Positions 21,466-30,533 of a DNA stretch of 64,000 nt are shown piece after piece. The stretch's first letter is position 1; every line of letters starts with the position of its first letter. The DNA comes from Piscinibacter gummiphilus. Its GTDB lineage: Bacteria > Pseudomonadota > Gammaproteobacteria > Burkholderiales > Burkholderiaceae_C. A model generated the notes under the pieces. It was given only the letters and a program-made list of their open reading frames with translations, made no database searches and was not told where the DNA came from. The position numbers were made by a program, and so were the translations under genes. The DNA lies in contig NZ_CP136336.1 of the NCBI RefSeq assembly GCF_032681285.1, positions 1,227,001-1,291,000 of the forward strand, written 5' to 3'.

Positions 21466-22587
21466 TCAGTCGACGCGGGTGCAGTTGCGCCCGTCGCGCT
21501 TGGCGCGGTAGAGCGCGTTGTCGGCGCGCTGCAGCAGCTGCTCTGCGGTTTCGCCGGGGCGCCAGGCGGCCAGGCCGCAGGAGAAGGTGGCCGAGAAGCC
21601 GGGGGCGACCGCGCTCCAGTCGGCCTCCGTCAGCGCGGCGCGCATGCGCTCGATGGGGGTTTCGGCGGTGTCGAGGCCGGTGCTCGTCATCACCAGCAGG
21701 AACTCCTCGCCGCCGTAGCGGCCGAAGCGGTCGGCCTTGCGGGTGAGCTGCGAGAGGGTGCTCGCGAAGATCTTGAGCGTCCTGTCGCCGGCCAGATGGC
21801 CGAGCTGGTCGTTCACGAGCTTGAAGCGGTCGAGGTCGAGGATGGCCACGCAGAGCTGCACCTTGGTGCGCTCGGCCCGCTGCAGCTCGTCGTGCAGCGC
21901 GGTGAAGAGGCTGCGGCGGTTCATCACTCCGGTGAGTTCGTCGTGGTGGGCCAGCAGGTCGACCTTGGCGGTGAGTTCGGCCAGCTCGCGCCCGCGTGCC
22001 TTGAGGCGGCTCGTCATCTGACGGTTGAAGCTGCCGATGAGCACGCAGCGCCAGAGCGTGATCACGAAGAAGACGAAGCTGATCACCTGCTCGGGCAGGT
22101 TGCTGCTGGGCATGTGCAACGGCGTGCCCACGATGGCGAGCACGCCGGCCGTGCACGTCGCGGCGATGGCCCAGCCGATCACGGACCGCAGCGGATCGAG
22201 CGACAGCGTGAGCGTGCAATACACGATGAAGAGCAGCAGGGCGAACATGAAGCTCACCTCGGGCACCCAGGCCATGCAGGCGAGTTGCAGCGCGTGCGCC
22301 GGGATGGTCTGGTAGACGGCGATGCCGGTGTCGCGGAAGCGTTGCGTCCAGCCGCTGGCGATGAGGGCGTAGGTCACCACCGAGATCAGGAGCCCGCAGC
22401 CGGTGTAGGCCAGCACCGGCGCCCAGCCGATCGTGCCGGCGAAGTGGAAGGCCGTCAGCACCACGCCGTCGATCAGGTAGCTCACCATGATGAGCCGCTG
22501 GTTGTTGAGGTGGTGGCCGAGCCGGCGGTCGGGCTGGGCCGGTTTGGCCGGGGTGGGAGGCGTGGCGCCTAAGGCGAGTTCGCTCAT
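21466..22587 (-). CDS. Membrane diguanylate cyclase
   Basis: A 373-residue inner-membrane protein. Six or so hydrophobic helices occupy residues ~33-190, then a short helix (~190-210) leads into a GGDEF domain. The active site GGEEF is at 292-296 and the inhibition site RKAD at 283-286 is correctly spaced. It should make c-di-GMP under control of the membrane sensor part, whose signal is unknown. It is convergent with the hybrid kinase (16 bp between stops) and lies 10 bp downstream of a paralogue of the same layout. Confidence 0.93.
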   Translation of the reverse strand: MSELALGATPPTPAKPAQPDRRLGHHLNNQRLIMVSYLIDGVVLTAFHFAGTIGWAPVLAYTGCGLLISVVTYALIASGWTQRFRDTGIAVYQTIPAHALQLACMAWVPEVSFMFALLLFIVYCTLTLSLDPLRSVIGWAIAATCTAGVLAIVGTPLHMPSSNLPEQVISFVFFVITLWRCVLIGSFNRQMTSRLKARGRELAELTAKVDLLAHHDELTGVMNRRSLFTALHDELQRAERTKVQLCVAILDLDRFKLVNDQLGHLAGDRTLKIFASTLSQLTRKADRFGRYGGEEFLLVMTSTGLDTAETPIERMRAALTEADWSAVAPGFSATFSCGLAAWRPGETAEQLLQRADNALYRAKRDGRNCTRVD

Positions 22588-22597
22588 GTCGAGGTCC

Positions 22598-23737
22598 TCA
22601 CAGGGCTCGGCTGCAGTTGCGGCCGCAGCGCTTGGCTTCGTACAGGCCGAGGTCGGCGCGGCTGAGCAGCACCTCCACCGACTCGTTGCCGTTGTAGGTG
22701 GCGATGCCGGCCGAGAAGGTCACGCGCAGCTCGGGCGAGAGGTGGCTCCAGTCGATGGTGGCCACGGCGGCGCGCATGCGTTCGATGGCCTGCAGCGCGG
22801 CGTCGGTCGTGGCGTCGTTCAGGATGACGAGGAACTCCTCGCCGCCGTAACGGCCGAAGCGGTCGGTGTTGCGCGCATGGCGCTGCACGGCGGCGGCGAA
22901 GCGGCGCAGCACCTCGTCGCCGGCCAGGTGGCCGAGGGTGTCGTTGACCGCCTTGAAGTGGTCGAGGTCGAGCAGGGCGACGCTCACCTGGGCACCGTTG
23001 CGGTCGTGGCGGGCCAGTTCCTCGCCGAGGAAATGCATCATGCGGCGGCGGTTGAGCACGCCGGTGAGCTCGTCGTGGTGAGCCAGGCGCTCGATCTCGG
23101 CGAGCTTGGCCTGCATCTCGATGCCACGCTCGCGCAGCAGGCGGTTGTTGTGGGTGTTGATCACGCTCAGGAACACGCAGCGCCCGAGCGAAACCACGAA
23201 GAAGAGCAGCGACAGCCAGCGCTCCAGCGGCGTGCTGTCGGGTACGGTGAGCGGCTGGCCCTGGCCGAAGGTGAGCGCGGCGAAGAGCAGCACCACCACC
23301 GCGAGCATCACGTGAAGCTGCCGCTTGGGCATGCGGTAGGTGGCCGTGAGCATCAGGATGAAGAGCGACAGCGCGTAGGCGAAGGCGAGCTGGGGGAAGA
23401 GCGCCACGCCGACCAGCGTGAGCGCGGCGTTGCCGTAGGCCTGCACCTTGGAGAAGCTGGGGTCCGAGGTGCGCTCGCTGGCGCCGGTGGCGATGAGCGC
23501 GACGCAGGTGGCCGACAACAGCACCCCCGGCAGCCCGTAGCACACGCCGGCACTCCAGTGCACCGTGCCGCCGAGCGCGAAGAGGCTCATCAGCACGCCG
23601 TTCAGGACGTAGCTCGCCCCGATGACGGCGCACTCCACCATCCACACCCGCCGGCGGGTGCGGGCGTGAGCGTCTCCCTCCGCTTCGGCGCGAGGCTCGA
23701 AGGCAGGGGGCGGTGCGGTCATGGCAGCGTTCGACAT
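22598..23737 (-). CDS. Membrane diguanylate cyclase, paralogue of its neighbour
   Basis: A 379-residue protein built like the next gene. About six hydrophobic helices lie between residues ~32 and 190, then [19 protein letters not shown] opens a GGDEF domain with GGEEF at 298-302 and the RNTD inhibition site at 289-292. The shared [13 protein letters not shown] and [11 protein letters not shown] stretches and the same membrane layout indicate a tandem duplication. The two genes are 10 bp apart and probably cotranscribed. Both active sites look intact, so neither is a degenerate receptor. Confidence 0.93.
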   Translation of the reverse strand: MSNAAMTAPPPAFEPRAEAEGDAHARTRRRVWMVECAVIGASYVLNGVLMSLFALGGTVHWSAGVCYGLPGVLLSATCVALIATGASERTSDPSFSKVQAYGNAALTLVGVALFPQLAFAYALSLFILMLTATYRMPKRQLHVMLAVVVLLFAALTFGQGQPLTVPDSTPLERWLSLLFFVVSLGRCVFLSVINTHNNRLLRERGIEMQAKLAEIERLAHHDELTGVLNRRRMMHFLGEELARHDRNGAQVSVALLDLDHFKAVNDTLGHLAGDEVLRRFAAAVQRHARNTDRFGRYGGEEFLVILNDATTDAALQAIERMRAAVATIDWSHLSPELRVTFSAGIATYNGNESVEVLLSRADLGLYEAKRCGRNCSRAL

Positions 23738-23928
23738 GGTTTTTGAGGTCTCCTGGTTGGCCCTGGAGGACGCTTCGCCAGCTTATCGGCCGTGCGAACA
23801 GCGCACTTGAGCGGCTTTTGTGCAGGGCTCCACGGTTCACACATCTTTACCCCCCGGCCACGCGCAGTTCACCCGCCGCGCCGACAGTGGCAGCGTGGGC
23901 GATCGGCCCGGTTTCCAGGAGAGATGAG

Positions 23929-24543
23929 ATGTTTCAGACCCGGACACAGGCGGCCACCTCGAGCGCCGCCCCGTTGCGCGGCGTGAGGTTCGTGGTGCTG
24001 GCGAGCTTGCTCGCGGTGGGCGGCGCGGTGGCGCTGTCGGCCTGGGCGCAGCCCGACGGCGCTGCCCCGCCCCGCCACACGATGCACCACGGCATGAGGG
24101 GTGGTGAGGGCGGCTTCGGCGGCCACGGCCTCTTCATGGGCTCGCCCGAGCGCATCGACCGTGGGGTCGACCGCTACCTGAAGGGTGTCGACGCGACCGA
24201 CGCCCAGCGCACGCAGGTCAAGCAGATCGTGCGGGCTGCGGCAGCTGACCTGACGCCCATCCGCGAGGCCGTGCGCGGGCTGCGCACCCAGGGCATGCAG
24301 CTCTTCACCGCCCCGGTGGTCGACGCCCGTGCCGTGGAGGCCAACCGTGCCCAGATGCTGGCGCAGCAAGACCTTGCCAGCAAGCGCATCACCCAGGCCC
24401 TGCTCGACATCAGCGCAGTGCTCTCGCCGGAGCAGCGCGCCAAGCTGGCACAGCAGGCCCAGGCGCGCCACGAGCGCATGAAGGAAGCGATGCAACAGCG
24501 TTCGATGCAGCGCCGCGGCGCGGCCTCGGCCCCTGCGCAATGA
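23929..24543 (+). CDS. Spy/CpxP-like periplasmic protein
   Basis: A 204-residue protein with an N-terminal signal sequence (hydrophobic VVLASLLAVGGAVALSAWAQ, cleavage likely after AWA). A His/Met/Gly-rich stretch follows (HTMHHGMRGGEGGFGGHG), then a helical region with two LTxxQ-like elements (VDATDAQRTQVKQI and SAVLSPEQRAKLAQQ). This is the pattern of the Spy/CpxP family of periplasmic chaperones and metal-stress proteins. It directly precedes a response regulator and sensor kinase, like CpxP near CpxRA. The His/Met stretch suggests metal binding, which is inference. Confidence 0.8.
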   Translation: MFQTRTQAATSSAAPLRGVRFVVLASLLAVGGAVALSAWAQPDGAAPPRHTMHHGMRGGEGGFGGHGLFMGSPERIDRGVDRYLKGVDATDAQRTQVKQIVRAAAADLTPIREAVRGLRTQGMQLFTAPVVDARAVEANRAQMLAQQDLASKRITQALLDISAVLSPEQRAKLAQQAQARHERMKEAMQQRSMQRRGAASAPAQ

Positions 24544-24605
24544 AGTCCGCCGGCTTGTGGTCTGATTCGGCCTCGGCCCCGCAGCCCGTGCCGCGGGGCG
24601 ATTCG

Positions 24606-25328
24606 ATGGATGCCGCAGTCATGAGTGCTCGCCTGTTGATGATCGATGACGATGCCCGCCTCTCGGCGATGGTGGGCGACTACCTGGGAGGCGCCGGCTA
24701 CAAGGTCGAGGTGGCGGGCTCGCTGGCCGAAGGGCGCGAGCGCCTGGCCGCCGAGGCCTTCGATGCCCTGCTGCTTGACCTGATGCTGCCCGATGGCGAC
24801 GGCCTCGACCTGTGCCGCGAGCTGCGCAGCGAGCCCCGCACTCGCAAGCTGCCGCTGCTCATGCTCACCGCGCGCGGCGAGCCGATGGACCGCATCGTCG
24901 GCCTGGAGCTCGGCGCCGACGACTACCTGCCCAAGCCCTTCGAGCCCCGCGAGTTGCTGGCCCGCGTGAAGGCGCTGCTGCGCCGCGCCGCGCCCGACGA
25001 CGCGGCCGACGAAGTGCTGCGCTTCGGCCGGCTCGAGATCGACCTGGGCGCCCGCGTGGCCCGCCTCGAAGGCAGGCCGTGCGACCTGACGAGCCACCAG
25101 TTCGACCTGCTCGTGGTGCTGGCGCAAAGCCCGGGGCGTGTGCTCTCGCGCGACCAGATCATGGATTCGCTCAAGGGCCATCCGCTGGAGGCCTTCGACC
25201 GCTCGATCGACGTGCACATCTCGCGCATCCGCGCCGTGATCGAAGACGACCCCAAGGCGCCCAAGCGGGTGCTGACGGTGCGGGGTGCGGGGTACGTGTT
25301 CGCAAAGAAGCAGGACGCCGAAGAGTGA
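24606..25328 (+). CDS. OmpR-family response regulator
   Basis: A 240-residue regulator from the ATG at 24606, which has a GGGG ribosome-site-like run 7 nt upstream. Starts at 24540 (overlapping the previous stop as ATGA) and 24621 are also possible. The receiver carries MIDDDARL, the phospho-acceptor D58 in LLLDLMLPDGDG and the lysine in YLPKPF. The C-terminal winged helix includes LTSHQFDLLVVLAQSPGRVLSRDQI and DVHISRIR. It should bind DNA when phosphorylated by the kinase encoded next, whose GTG start overlaps its stop. The Spy-like gene upstream is an obvious candidate target. Confidence 0.93.
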   Translation: MDAAVMSARLLMIDDDARLSAMVGDYLGGAGYKVEVAGSLAEGRERLAAEAFDALLLDLMLPDGDGLDLCRELRSEPRTRKLPLLMLTARGEPMDRIVGLELGADDYLPKPFEPRELLARVKALLRRAAPDDAADEVLRFGRLEIDLGARVARLEGRPCDLTSHQFDLLVVLAQSPGRVLSRDQIMDSLKGHPLEAFDRSIDVHISRIRAVIEDDPKAPKRVLTVRGAGYVFAKKQDAEE

Positions 25329-26671
25329 GAACCCTCACGCTGCGCATCTACCTCACGGTGGTCGCGGTGCTGCTGCTGTTTGCCTTCGGCTCGGGCTGGC
25401 TGTTCCAGCGCCAGGTGCAGCGCGAACGGCAGCTCACCGAGTCGGCGGTGTCCGAGCGCATGGGCGCCTGGGGCGACCTGATCCAGCGTGCCTTGCCGGC
25501 GCCCGAGGCGCCCGTCAACGAGCAGGCGGCGGCGCTCGCGGAATGGTCGCAGCGCCTGCGCCTGCCTTTGGCGCTCGACGATCGGGCGGGGGTGCGCATT
25601 GCGACCTCCGAATCGTTCCAGCGCCGTCAGGCGGAGGGCGGTGGCCGGCTTCATGCCGTGCCGCTCGACGACGGCCGCACGCTGTGGGTGCTGCGCCAGG
25701 CGCCGGGCGCCCGCCTGCGCGCCATCGCCGGGCAAGGCGGTGGCGGCGGGGCGAAAGGCGACGTGCTGCGCCCGTTGCCGCCACCCTTGTTGCCGTTCAT
25801 GCCGCCGACCTGGCAGGGCTTCGGGCCGGTGGTGCTGCTGGTGCTGCTCTTCTTCGCCGTGGCGGCAGGGGCGTGGCCGGCGGTGCGCCACCTCACGCGC
25901 CGCTTGCAGGCGTTGAAGAAGGGTGTGGAGCAGTTCGGCGCCGGCCAGTTGCACCACCGTGTCGACGTGAGCGGGCGCGACGAGGTGGCCGCCGTGGCGG
26001 CGAGCTTCAACCTCGCGGCCGAGCGCATCGAGAACCTGGTGCGCTCGCACCAGTCGCTGCTGGCCAATGCGAGCCATGAGCTGCGCTCGCCGCTTGCGCG
26101 CATGAAGATGGCGGTGCAGATGCTCGATGGCGCATCGCCCGAGCAGTCGCAGCGGCTCAAGCGTGAGATCGAGACCAACGTGGGCGAGCTCGATGCGCTG
26201 GTCGAGGAGGTGCTGCTCGCGAGCCGCCTCGATGCGGTGCAGCGTGTCGACAAGCGCGACCCGGTGGACCTGCTGGCCCTGGCGGCAGAAGAAGGCTCGC
26301 GTGTGGATGCGGCGGTGGATGGCGCCTCGGCCACCGTCACCGGCGACGAGCGCCTGCTCCGCCGTGCCCTGCGCAACCTGCTGGAAAACGCGCGCCGCTA
26401 TGGCGGTGACGACATCACCGTCAAGGTCGACAGCAGCGGCAACCAGGCGACGGTGCAGGTGTGCGACCGCGGGCCCGGCGTGCCCGAGGCGCAGCGCGAG
26501 CGGATCTTCGAGCCCTTCTACCGATTGCCCGGCCACGCCGAGCAGGCGGGGGGCGTAGGCCTCGGCCTCAGCCTCGTGAAGCAGATCGCCGAGCGACACG
26601 GCGGCAGCGTGCGCTGCACGGGGCGTGACGGTGGCGGCAGCTGCTTCGAGCTCGTGTTCCCCCGAGCCTAG
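25325..26671 (+). CDS. Membrane sensor histidine kinase
   Basis: A 448-residue kinase with a GTG start overlapping the regulator stop. A membrane helix at ~6-26 and a second at ~160-180 (GPVVLLVLLFFAVAAGAW) enclose a periplasmic sensor of about 130 residues without a named fold. HAMP (~180-235), HisKA with H251 in NASHELRSPL, and HATPase_c (ENARRYGG, DRGPGVP, GGVGLGLSLV) follow. The layout resembles CpxA/RstB-type envelope-stress kinases. With the Spy-like protein it forms a compact three-gene system. Its stop overlaps the convergent MATE gene by 4 nt. Confidence 0.93.
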   Translation: MRTLTLRIYLTVVAVLLLFAFGSGWLFQRQVQRERQLTESAVSERMGAWGDLIQRALPAPEAPVNEQAAALAEWSQRLRLPLALDDRAGVRIATSESFQRRQAEGGGRLHAVPLDDGRTLWVLRQAPGARLRAIAGQGGGGGAKGDVLRPLPPPLLPFMPPTWQGFGPVVLLVLLFFAVAAGAWPAVRHLTRRLQALKKGVEQFGAGQLHHRVDVSGRDEVAAVAASFNLAAERIENLVRSHQSLLANASHELRSPLARMKMAVQMLDGASPEQSQRLKREIETNVGELDALVEEVLLASRLDAVQRVDKRDPVDLLALAAEEGSRVDAAVDGASATVTGDERLLRRALRNLLENARRYGGDDITVKVDSSGNQATVQVCDRGPGVPEAQRERIFEPFYRLPGHAEQAGGVGLGLSLVKQIAERHGGSVRCTGRDGGGSCFELVFPRA

Positions 26672-28050
26672 CGACCCGTCTTGTGGCGCAGCACCCAGGC
26701 CATCAGCGCACACAGGCCGACGCCTGACAGCACCAGTCCGGTGACGGACGCCGCCCAGAAGCCCTGCGCCCCGAGCAGCGGCTCGGGCGTGAGGCCGGTC
26801 AGGTTGAACGCCAGCACGTAGCCGCCGCCCAGCCCCACGCCCCACAGCGCCACCGCATAGATCACCATCGGCGCGGTGGCCACACGGTAGGCGCGCATCA
26901 CGAACGCGGCCACCGTCTGCGTGGCATCGGCCACGTGGAAGATGGCGACGAAGGCCAGCAGCGGCATCGCGGCCGCCACGATGACCGCGTTGTTCGTGTA
27001 GGCCCGCAGCACCGGCTCGCGCAGCAGGTACACCGTGGTGCCGAGCACCGTGGCGACGATCGCGCCGATCTGCAAGCCGTGCCAGCCGAGGCGCTGTGCA
27101 TCGGCATGCCGCCCGGCTCCGATGCTCTGCGCCACGAGCGTGGTGGTGGCGTTGGCGATGCCCAGCGGCATCATGAACATCAGCGAGACGAGGTTGGCCG
27201 CGAGCTGGTGCCCCGCCACCTCGGTGGTGCCGAGGCGCGAGATGAAGATGGCCATGAAGGTGAAGCCGGTGACTTCGATCAGGATCGACAGGCCCATCGG
27301 TATGCCCAGGCGCAGCAGCTCCTTGAGGCTTGGCCAGTGCGGCTTGTCGAGGCGCGTGACGTGCAGGCCGAAGGGCGCATAGAACGGGTCGCGCCGCAGC
27401 ACCCACCAGGCGATGGCGAGCTGCGCCCACATCGCGATGGCGCTGGCGAGCCCGCAGCCGGCCGCCCCCATCGCGGGGACGTGCAGCGCCGGCAGGCCGT
27501 AGATGAAGAGTGCGTTGAGCGGCACCTTGAGCGCCAGCGCGCCGAGCTGCAGCGCCATCACCACCTTGGGCCGCGAGACGGCGGTGTTGAAGCCGCGGAA
27601 GGCCTGGAAGATGAGCGACGGTGGCAGCGCGAGCGCCAGGTAGCCGAGGTAGGCCTGCACCTTCTCGGCCACCTCGGGCTTGGCCTGCGCGGCGTAGAGG
27701 AAGGGCGCGGGCATCAGCAGCAGCGCGCTTCCCAACGCCGACAAACCCAACGCGACCCAGATGGCCTGGTGCAGTTGCGCGCCGGCTGCTTCGGTCTTCT
27801 GTGCGCCGAAGAGCTGCCCGGCAATTGGGCCGATGGCGAGCACCATGCCCATGAAGCCCACGAAGATGGTGATGTAGGCAGCGGCGCCCACCGCGAGTGC
27901 CGCGAGGTCGAGCGCCGAATAGCGGGCCACCATCACCGTGTCGACGGTGCTGAAGGCGAGCACCGCGACCTGCCCCACGAACACCGGCCAGGCGAGCGGT
28001 GCAATGCGCCGTGCGCTGTCGACGAGTCTCGTGGTCGCGGCTGCCGTCAA
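26668..28050 (-). CDS. MATE family multidrug/Na+ antiporter
   Basis: A 460-residue inner-membrane protein with about twelve hydrophobic helices in two similar halves. It has family stretches such as AYITIFVGFMGMVLAIGPIAGQ, FQAFRGFNTAVSRPK and GIPMGLSILIEVTGF. MATE proteins export cationic drugs and metabolites in exchange for Na+ or H+, resembling NorM. The likely start is TTG at 28050, overlapping the stop of the upstream small gene (TTGA). With trpS upstream, the three genes form one overlapping set. The substrate cannot be told. Confidence 0.92.
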   Translation of the reverse strand: MTAAATTRLVDSARRIAPLAWPVFVGQVAVLAFSTVDTVMVARYSALDLAALAVGAAAYITIFVGFMGMVLAIGPIAGQLFGAQKTEAAGAQLHQAIWVALGLSALGSALLLMPAPFLYAAQAKPEVAEKVQAYLGYLALALPPSLIFQAFRGFNTAVSRPKVVMALQLGALALKVPLNALFIYGLPALHVPAMGAAGCGLASAIAMWAQLAIAWWVLRRDPFYAPFGLHVTRLDKPHWPSLKELLRLGIPMGLSILIEVTGFTFMAIFISRLGTTEVAGHQLAANLVSLMFMMPLGIANATTTLVAQSIGAGRHADAQRLGWHGLQIGAIVATVLGTTVYLLREPVLRAYTNNAVIVAAAMPLLAFVAIFHVADATQTVAAFVMRAYRVATAPMVIYAVALWGVGLGGGYVLAFNLTGLTPEPLLGAQGFWAASVTGLVLSGVGLCALMAWVLRHKTGR

Positions 28051-28505
28051 GCAGCGCCCTCGGTGGTCGGGGCGGCTTGCGCGTCGGGCGCGCGTTCGCT
28101 GTAGCGGTTGAAGCGCCAGGCGGTGCCTTCGAAGGTGATGCGGCGCCAGGTCTGGCGCTTCTCCGACGGGGTCATCACGGTCCAGTTCTGCACTTCGTCG
28201 AAGGTGCGGCCGCAGCCCTTGCAGACGTCGTCGCCCTGGCTCGTGGAGCAGATGGCGATGCAGGGCGCGTCGGGCGTGCTGGCGTACCAGGCGAGCCACG
28301 CCTCGTGTGCCTTGGCCGGCATGCTGTCTTCGTCGCACTCGAGCTCGTGGTAATACACCATCAGCGCGTACACCTCGGCGAGCGCCAGCACTTCCTTGCA
28401 GGCGGTGACGCCGTCGGGCGAGGGCGAGCGTTCGCGCCACCAGTTGATGGCGGACTCGATGTCGGTGATGTGGATGCCGGCCATGCGAGGCGCCGTGGTC
28501 GTCAA
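28047..28505 (-). CDS. DUF3717-DUF1289 fusion protein
   Basis: A 152-residue protein joining two small domains. Residues ~11-60 match DUF3717 (ITDIESAINWWRERSPSPDG). Residues ~80-135 match DUF1289, with its cysteine set PCIAICSTSQGDDVCKGCGR followed by the typical W-x-MTPSEKR helix. The cysteines suggest a metal-binding knuckle. Neither domain has a firm function. The gene overlaps trpS by 4 nt upstream and the MATE gene by 3 nt downstream, so it is translationally coupled to both. Confidence 0.85.
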   Translation of the reverse strand: MTTTAPRMAGIHITDIESAINWWRERSPSPDGVTACKEVLALAEVYALMVYYHELECDEDSMPAKAHEAWLAWYASTPDAPCIAICSTSQGDDVCKGCGRTFDEVQNWTVMTPSEKRQTWRRITFEGTAWRFNRYSERAPDAQAAPTTEGAA

Positions 28506-29824
28506 GCCTTGTTCTCGGCTTTGTTGTCAGCGACGGCGGCGACGAGCAGCTCGGCCAGCGCCGCTTCCACGCCCGCACGGTCGACGAACTCGACGGGGGC
28601 TTCGTCGAGCGCCTGGCTGCCTTCGGTCTTCAACCGCTTGACCCACTGGCCGGCCTCCCGGCCATCGGCGAGGCCGCTGCTTTGCAGCAGCGTGGTGCCG
28701 TTGGCGGCGGTGAGCTTGAAGTAGAAGCGGCCGTCGGTCTCGCGGTACTGCTTGAAGAGCGGCAGGGCGGCGGTCTTGGTGGTGGTGGTCTTCTGGGTCT
28801 TGGGCAGCGCGACCATCTTGCGCAGGCCGACGGCCTCGCGCAGCTCCCGCAGCAGCGGCGTGGCGACGGCACGCGCCTTGGCGGCGCCTTCCATCAGCGC
28901 GTCTTCCACCCGCTCGGGGTGGGCCATCAGCTCTTCGTAGCGGGCGCGCATCGGGCCGAGCTGCGACTCGATCAGCTCGACGGTGCGCTGCTTCGCGTCA
29001 CCCCAGCCGAGGCCGGCACGCAGATCGGCGCGCATCTGGGCGCGCTGGTCGGCGTTGGCGAAGGCGTCGTAGATGGTGACGAGCGAGCTGCCGTCCGGGT
29101 CCTTCGGCTCGCCGGGCAGGCGCGAGTCGGTGACGATGCGGGCCACCGCGTCTTTCAGGCCCTTGGCGCCGCCTTCGAAGAGGGGAATGGTGTTGTCGTA
29201 GCTCTTCGACATCTTGCGGCCGTCGAGCCCGGGCAGCGTGGCCACTTCTTCCTCGACCTCGGCGTTCGGCAGCACGAAGAGCTCGCGGCCGTTGCCGAAG
29301 AGGTGGTTGAAGCGCTGCGCCACGTCGCGCGCCATCTCGATGTGCTGCACCTGGTCGCGGCCGACCGGCACGCGGTGTGCGTTGAAGAGCAGGATGTCGG
29401 CGGCCATGAGAATGGGGTAGCTGTAGAGGCCCATCGTGATGTTGGCGTCGGGGTCCTCGCCCGCTGCGACGTTGGCGTCGACCGAGGCCTTGTAGGCGTG
29501 CGCGCGGTTCATCTGGCCCTTGGAGGTCACGCAGGTGAGCAGCCAGGTGAGCTCGGGCGTCTCGGGGATGTCGCTCTGGCGGTAGAAGGTGACGCGCTTC
29601 GTGTCGAGCCCGGCGGCGAGCCAGGTGGCGGCGATCTCGAGGCGCGAGCGTTCGATGCGCGCCGGGTCGTCGCACTTGATGAGCGCGTGGTAGTCGGCGA
29701 GGAAGAAGAAGCTCTCGACGCCGGGGGCCTGGCTCGCGCGGATCGCGGGGCGGATCGCGCCGACGTAGTTGCCGAGGTGGGGCGTGCCGGTGGTGGTGAT
29801 GCCGGTCAGGACGCGTTCAGTCAT
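28502..29824 (-). CDS. trpS: Tryptophanyl-tRNA synthetase with C-terminal extension
   Basis: A 440-residue class I synthetase charging tRNA-Trp. The HIGH-equivalent TTGTPHLGN is near residues 10-18 and the KMSKS loop near 203-207; YKASVDANVAAGEDPDANITMG is also present. The catalytic protein normally ends near 330-340. Here about 100 extra residues follow, containing YRETDGRFYFKLTAANG and GREAGQWVKRLK, which resemble a DUF1508/YegP-like unit. The ATG at 29824 begins the conserved MTERVLTGI; the open frame upstream is spurious. Confidence 0.95.
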   Translation of the reverse strand: MTERVLTGITTTGTPHLGNYVGAIRPAIRASQAPGVESFFFLADYHALIKCDDPARIERSRLEIAATWLAAGLDTKRVTFYRQSDIPETPELTWLLTCVTSKGQMNRAHAYKASVDANVAAGEDPDANITMGLYSYPILMAADILLFNAHRVPVGRDQVQHIEMARDVAQRFNHLFGNGRELFVLPNAEVEEEVATLPGLDGRKMSKSYDNTIPLFEGGAKGLKDAVARIVTDSRLPGEPKDPDGSSLVTIYDAFANADQRAQMRADLRAGLGWGDAKQRTVELIESQLGPMRARYEELMAHPERVEDALMEGAAKARAVATPLLRELREAVGLRKMVALPKTQKTTTTKTAALPLFKQYRETDGRFYFKLTAANGTTLLQSSGLADGREAGQWVKRLKTEGSQALDEAPVEFVDRAGVEAALAELLVAAVADNKAENKA

Positions 29825-29903
29825 GGGTGTGTCTCGGTGGGGGACGCGATTGTAGGTTTCGAGGCATTTCCGCGTCGGGCGGGCTCGTACACTGCCGGCC
29901 CTT

Positions 29904-30527
29904 ATGAAGAACATCGTGATCCTGATTTCTGGACGGGGCTCCAACATGGAGGCGATCGTCCAGGCCTGCGCGACGGAAGGCTGGCCGGCGCGCGTCGCCG
30001 CAGTCATCAGCAACCGGCCCGATGCGGCCGGGCTGCGTTTCGCCCAGGCACGCGGGATTGCGACGGCGGTGGTGAACCACAAGGGCTTCAGTGACCGAGA
30101 GGCCTTCGACGCCGAGCTTGCGCGCGTGGTGCACGGGTACGCGCCCGACGTGGTGGTGCTGGCGGGCTTCATGCGCATCCTCACGCCGGGCTTCGTGACG
30201 CAGTTCGAGGGGCGCATGGTCAACGTGCACCCGTCGCTGCTGCCGGCCTTTCCGGGCCTCGGCACTCACCAGCGGGCCATCGAGGCCGGCTGCAAGGTGG
30301 CAGGCGCCACGGTGCATTTCGTGACGCCCGAGCTGGACCACGGGCCCATCATTGCCCAGGCCGCCGTGAGCGTGCTGCCCGGCGACACGGAAGAGACGCT
30401 CTCGGCCCGCGTGCTGGCGCGCGAGCACCTGCTGTACCCGCGCGCGGTGCGCTGGTTCATCAGTGGGCAGCTGCGCACCGAGAACGGCGTGGTGACCCAC
30501 GTCAACGGCGAGCCGCAGCTGCTCTGA
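29904..30527 (+). CDS. purN: Phosphoribosylglycinamide formyltransferase
   Basis: A 207-residue GAR transformylase that moves the formyl group of 10-formyl-THF to GAR, the third step of purine synthesis. The phosphate-binding SGRGSNMEAI is at 9-18. The catalytic triad is visible as N107 and H109 (VNVHPSLLPAFPG) and D145 (PELDHGPI). Length is typical. It is divergent from trpS with 79 bp between the starts. No other purine gene is near. Confidence 0.97.
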   Translation: MKNIVILISGRGSNMEAIVQACATEGWPARVAAVISNRPDAAGLRFAQARGIATAVVNHKGFSDREAFDAELARVVHGYAPDVVVLAGFMRILTPGFVTQFEGRMVNVHPSLLPAFPGLGTHQRAIEAGCKVAGATVHFVTPELDHGPIIAQAAVSVLPGDTEETLSARVLAREHLLYPRAVRWFISGQLRTENGVVTHVNGEPQLL

Positions 30528-30533
30528 GCCCTG

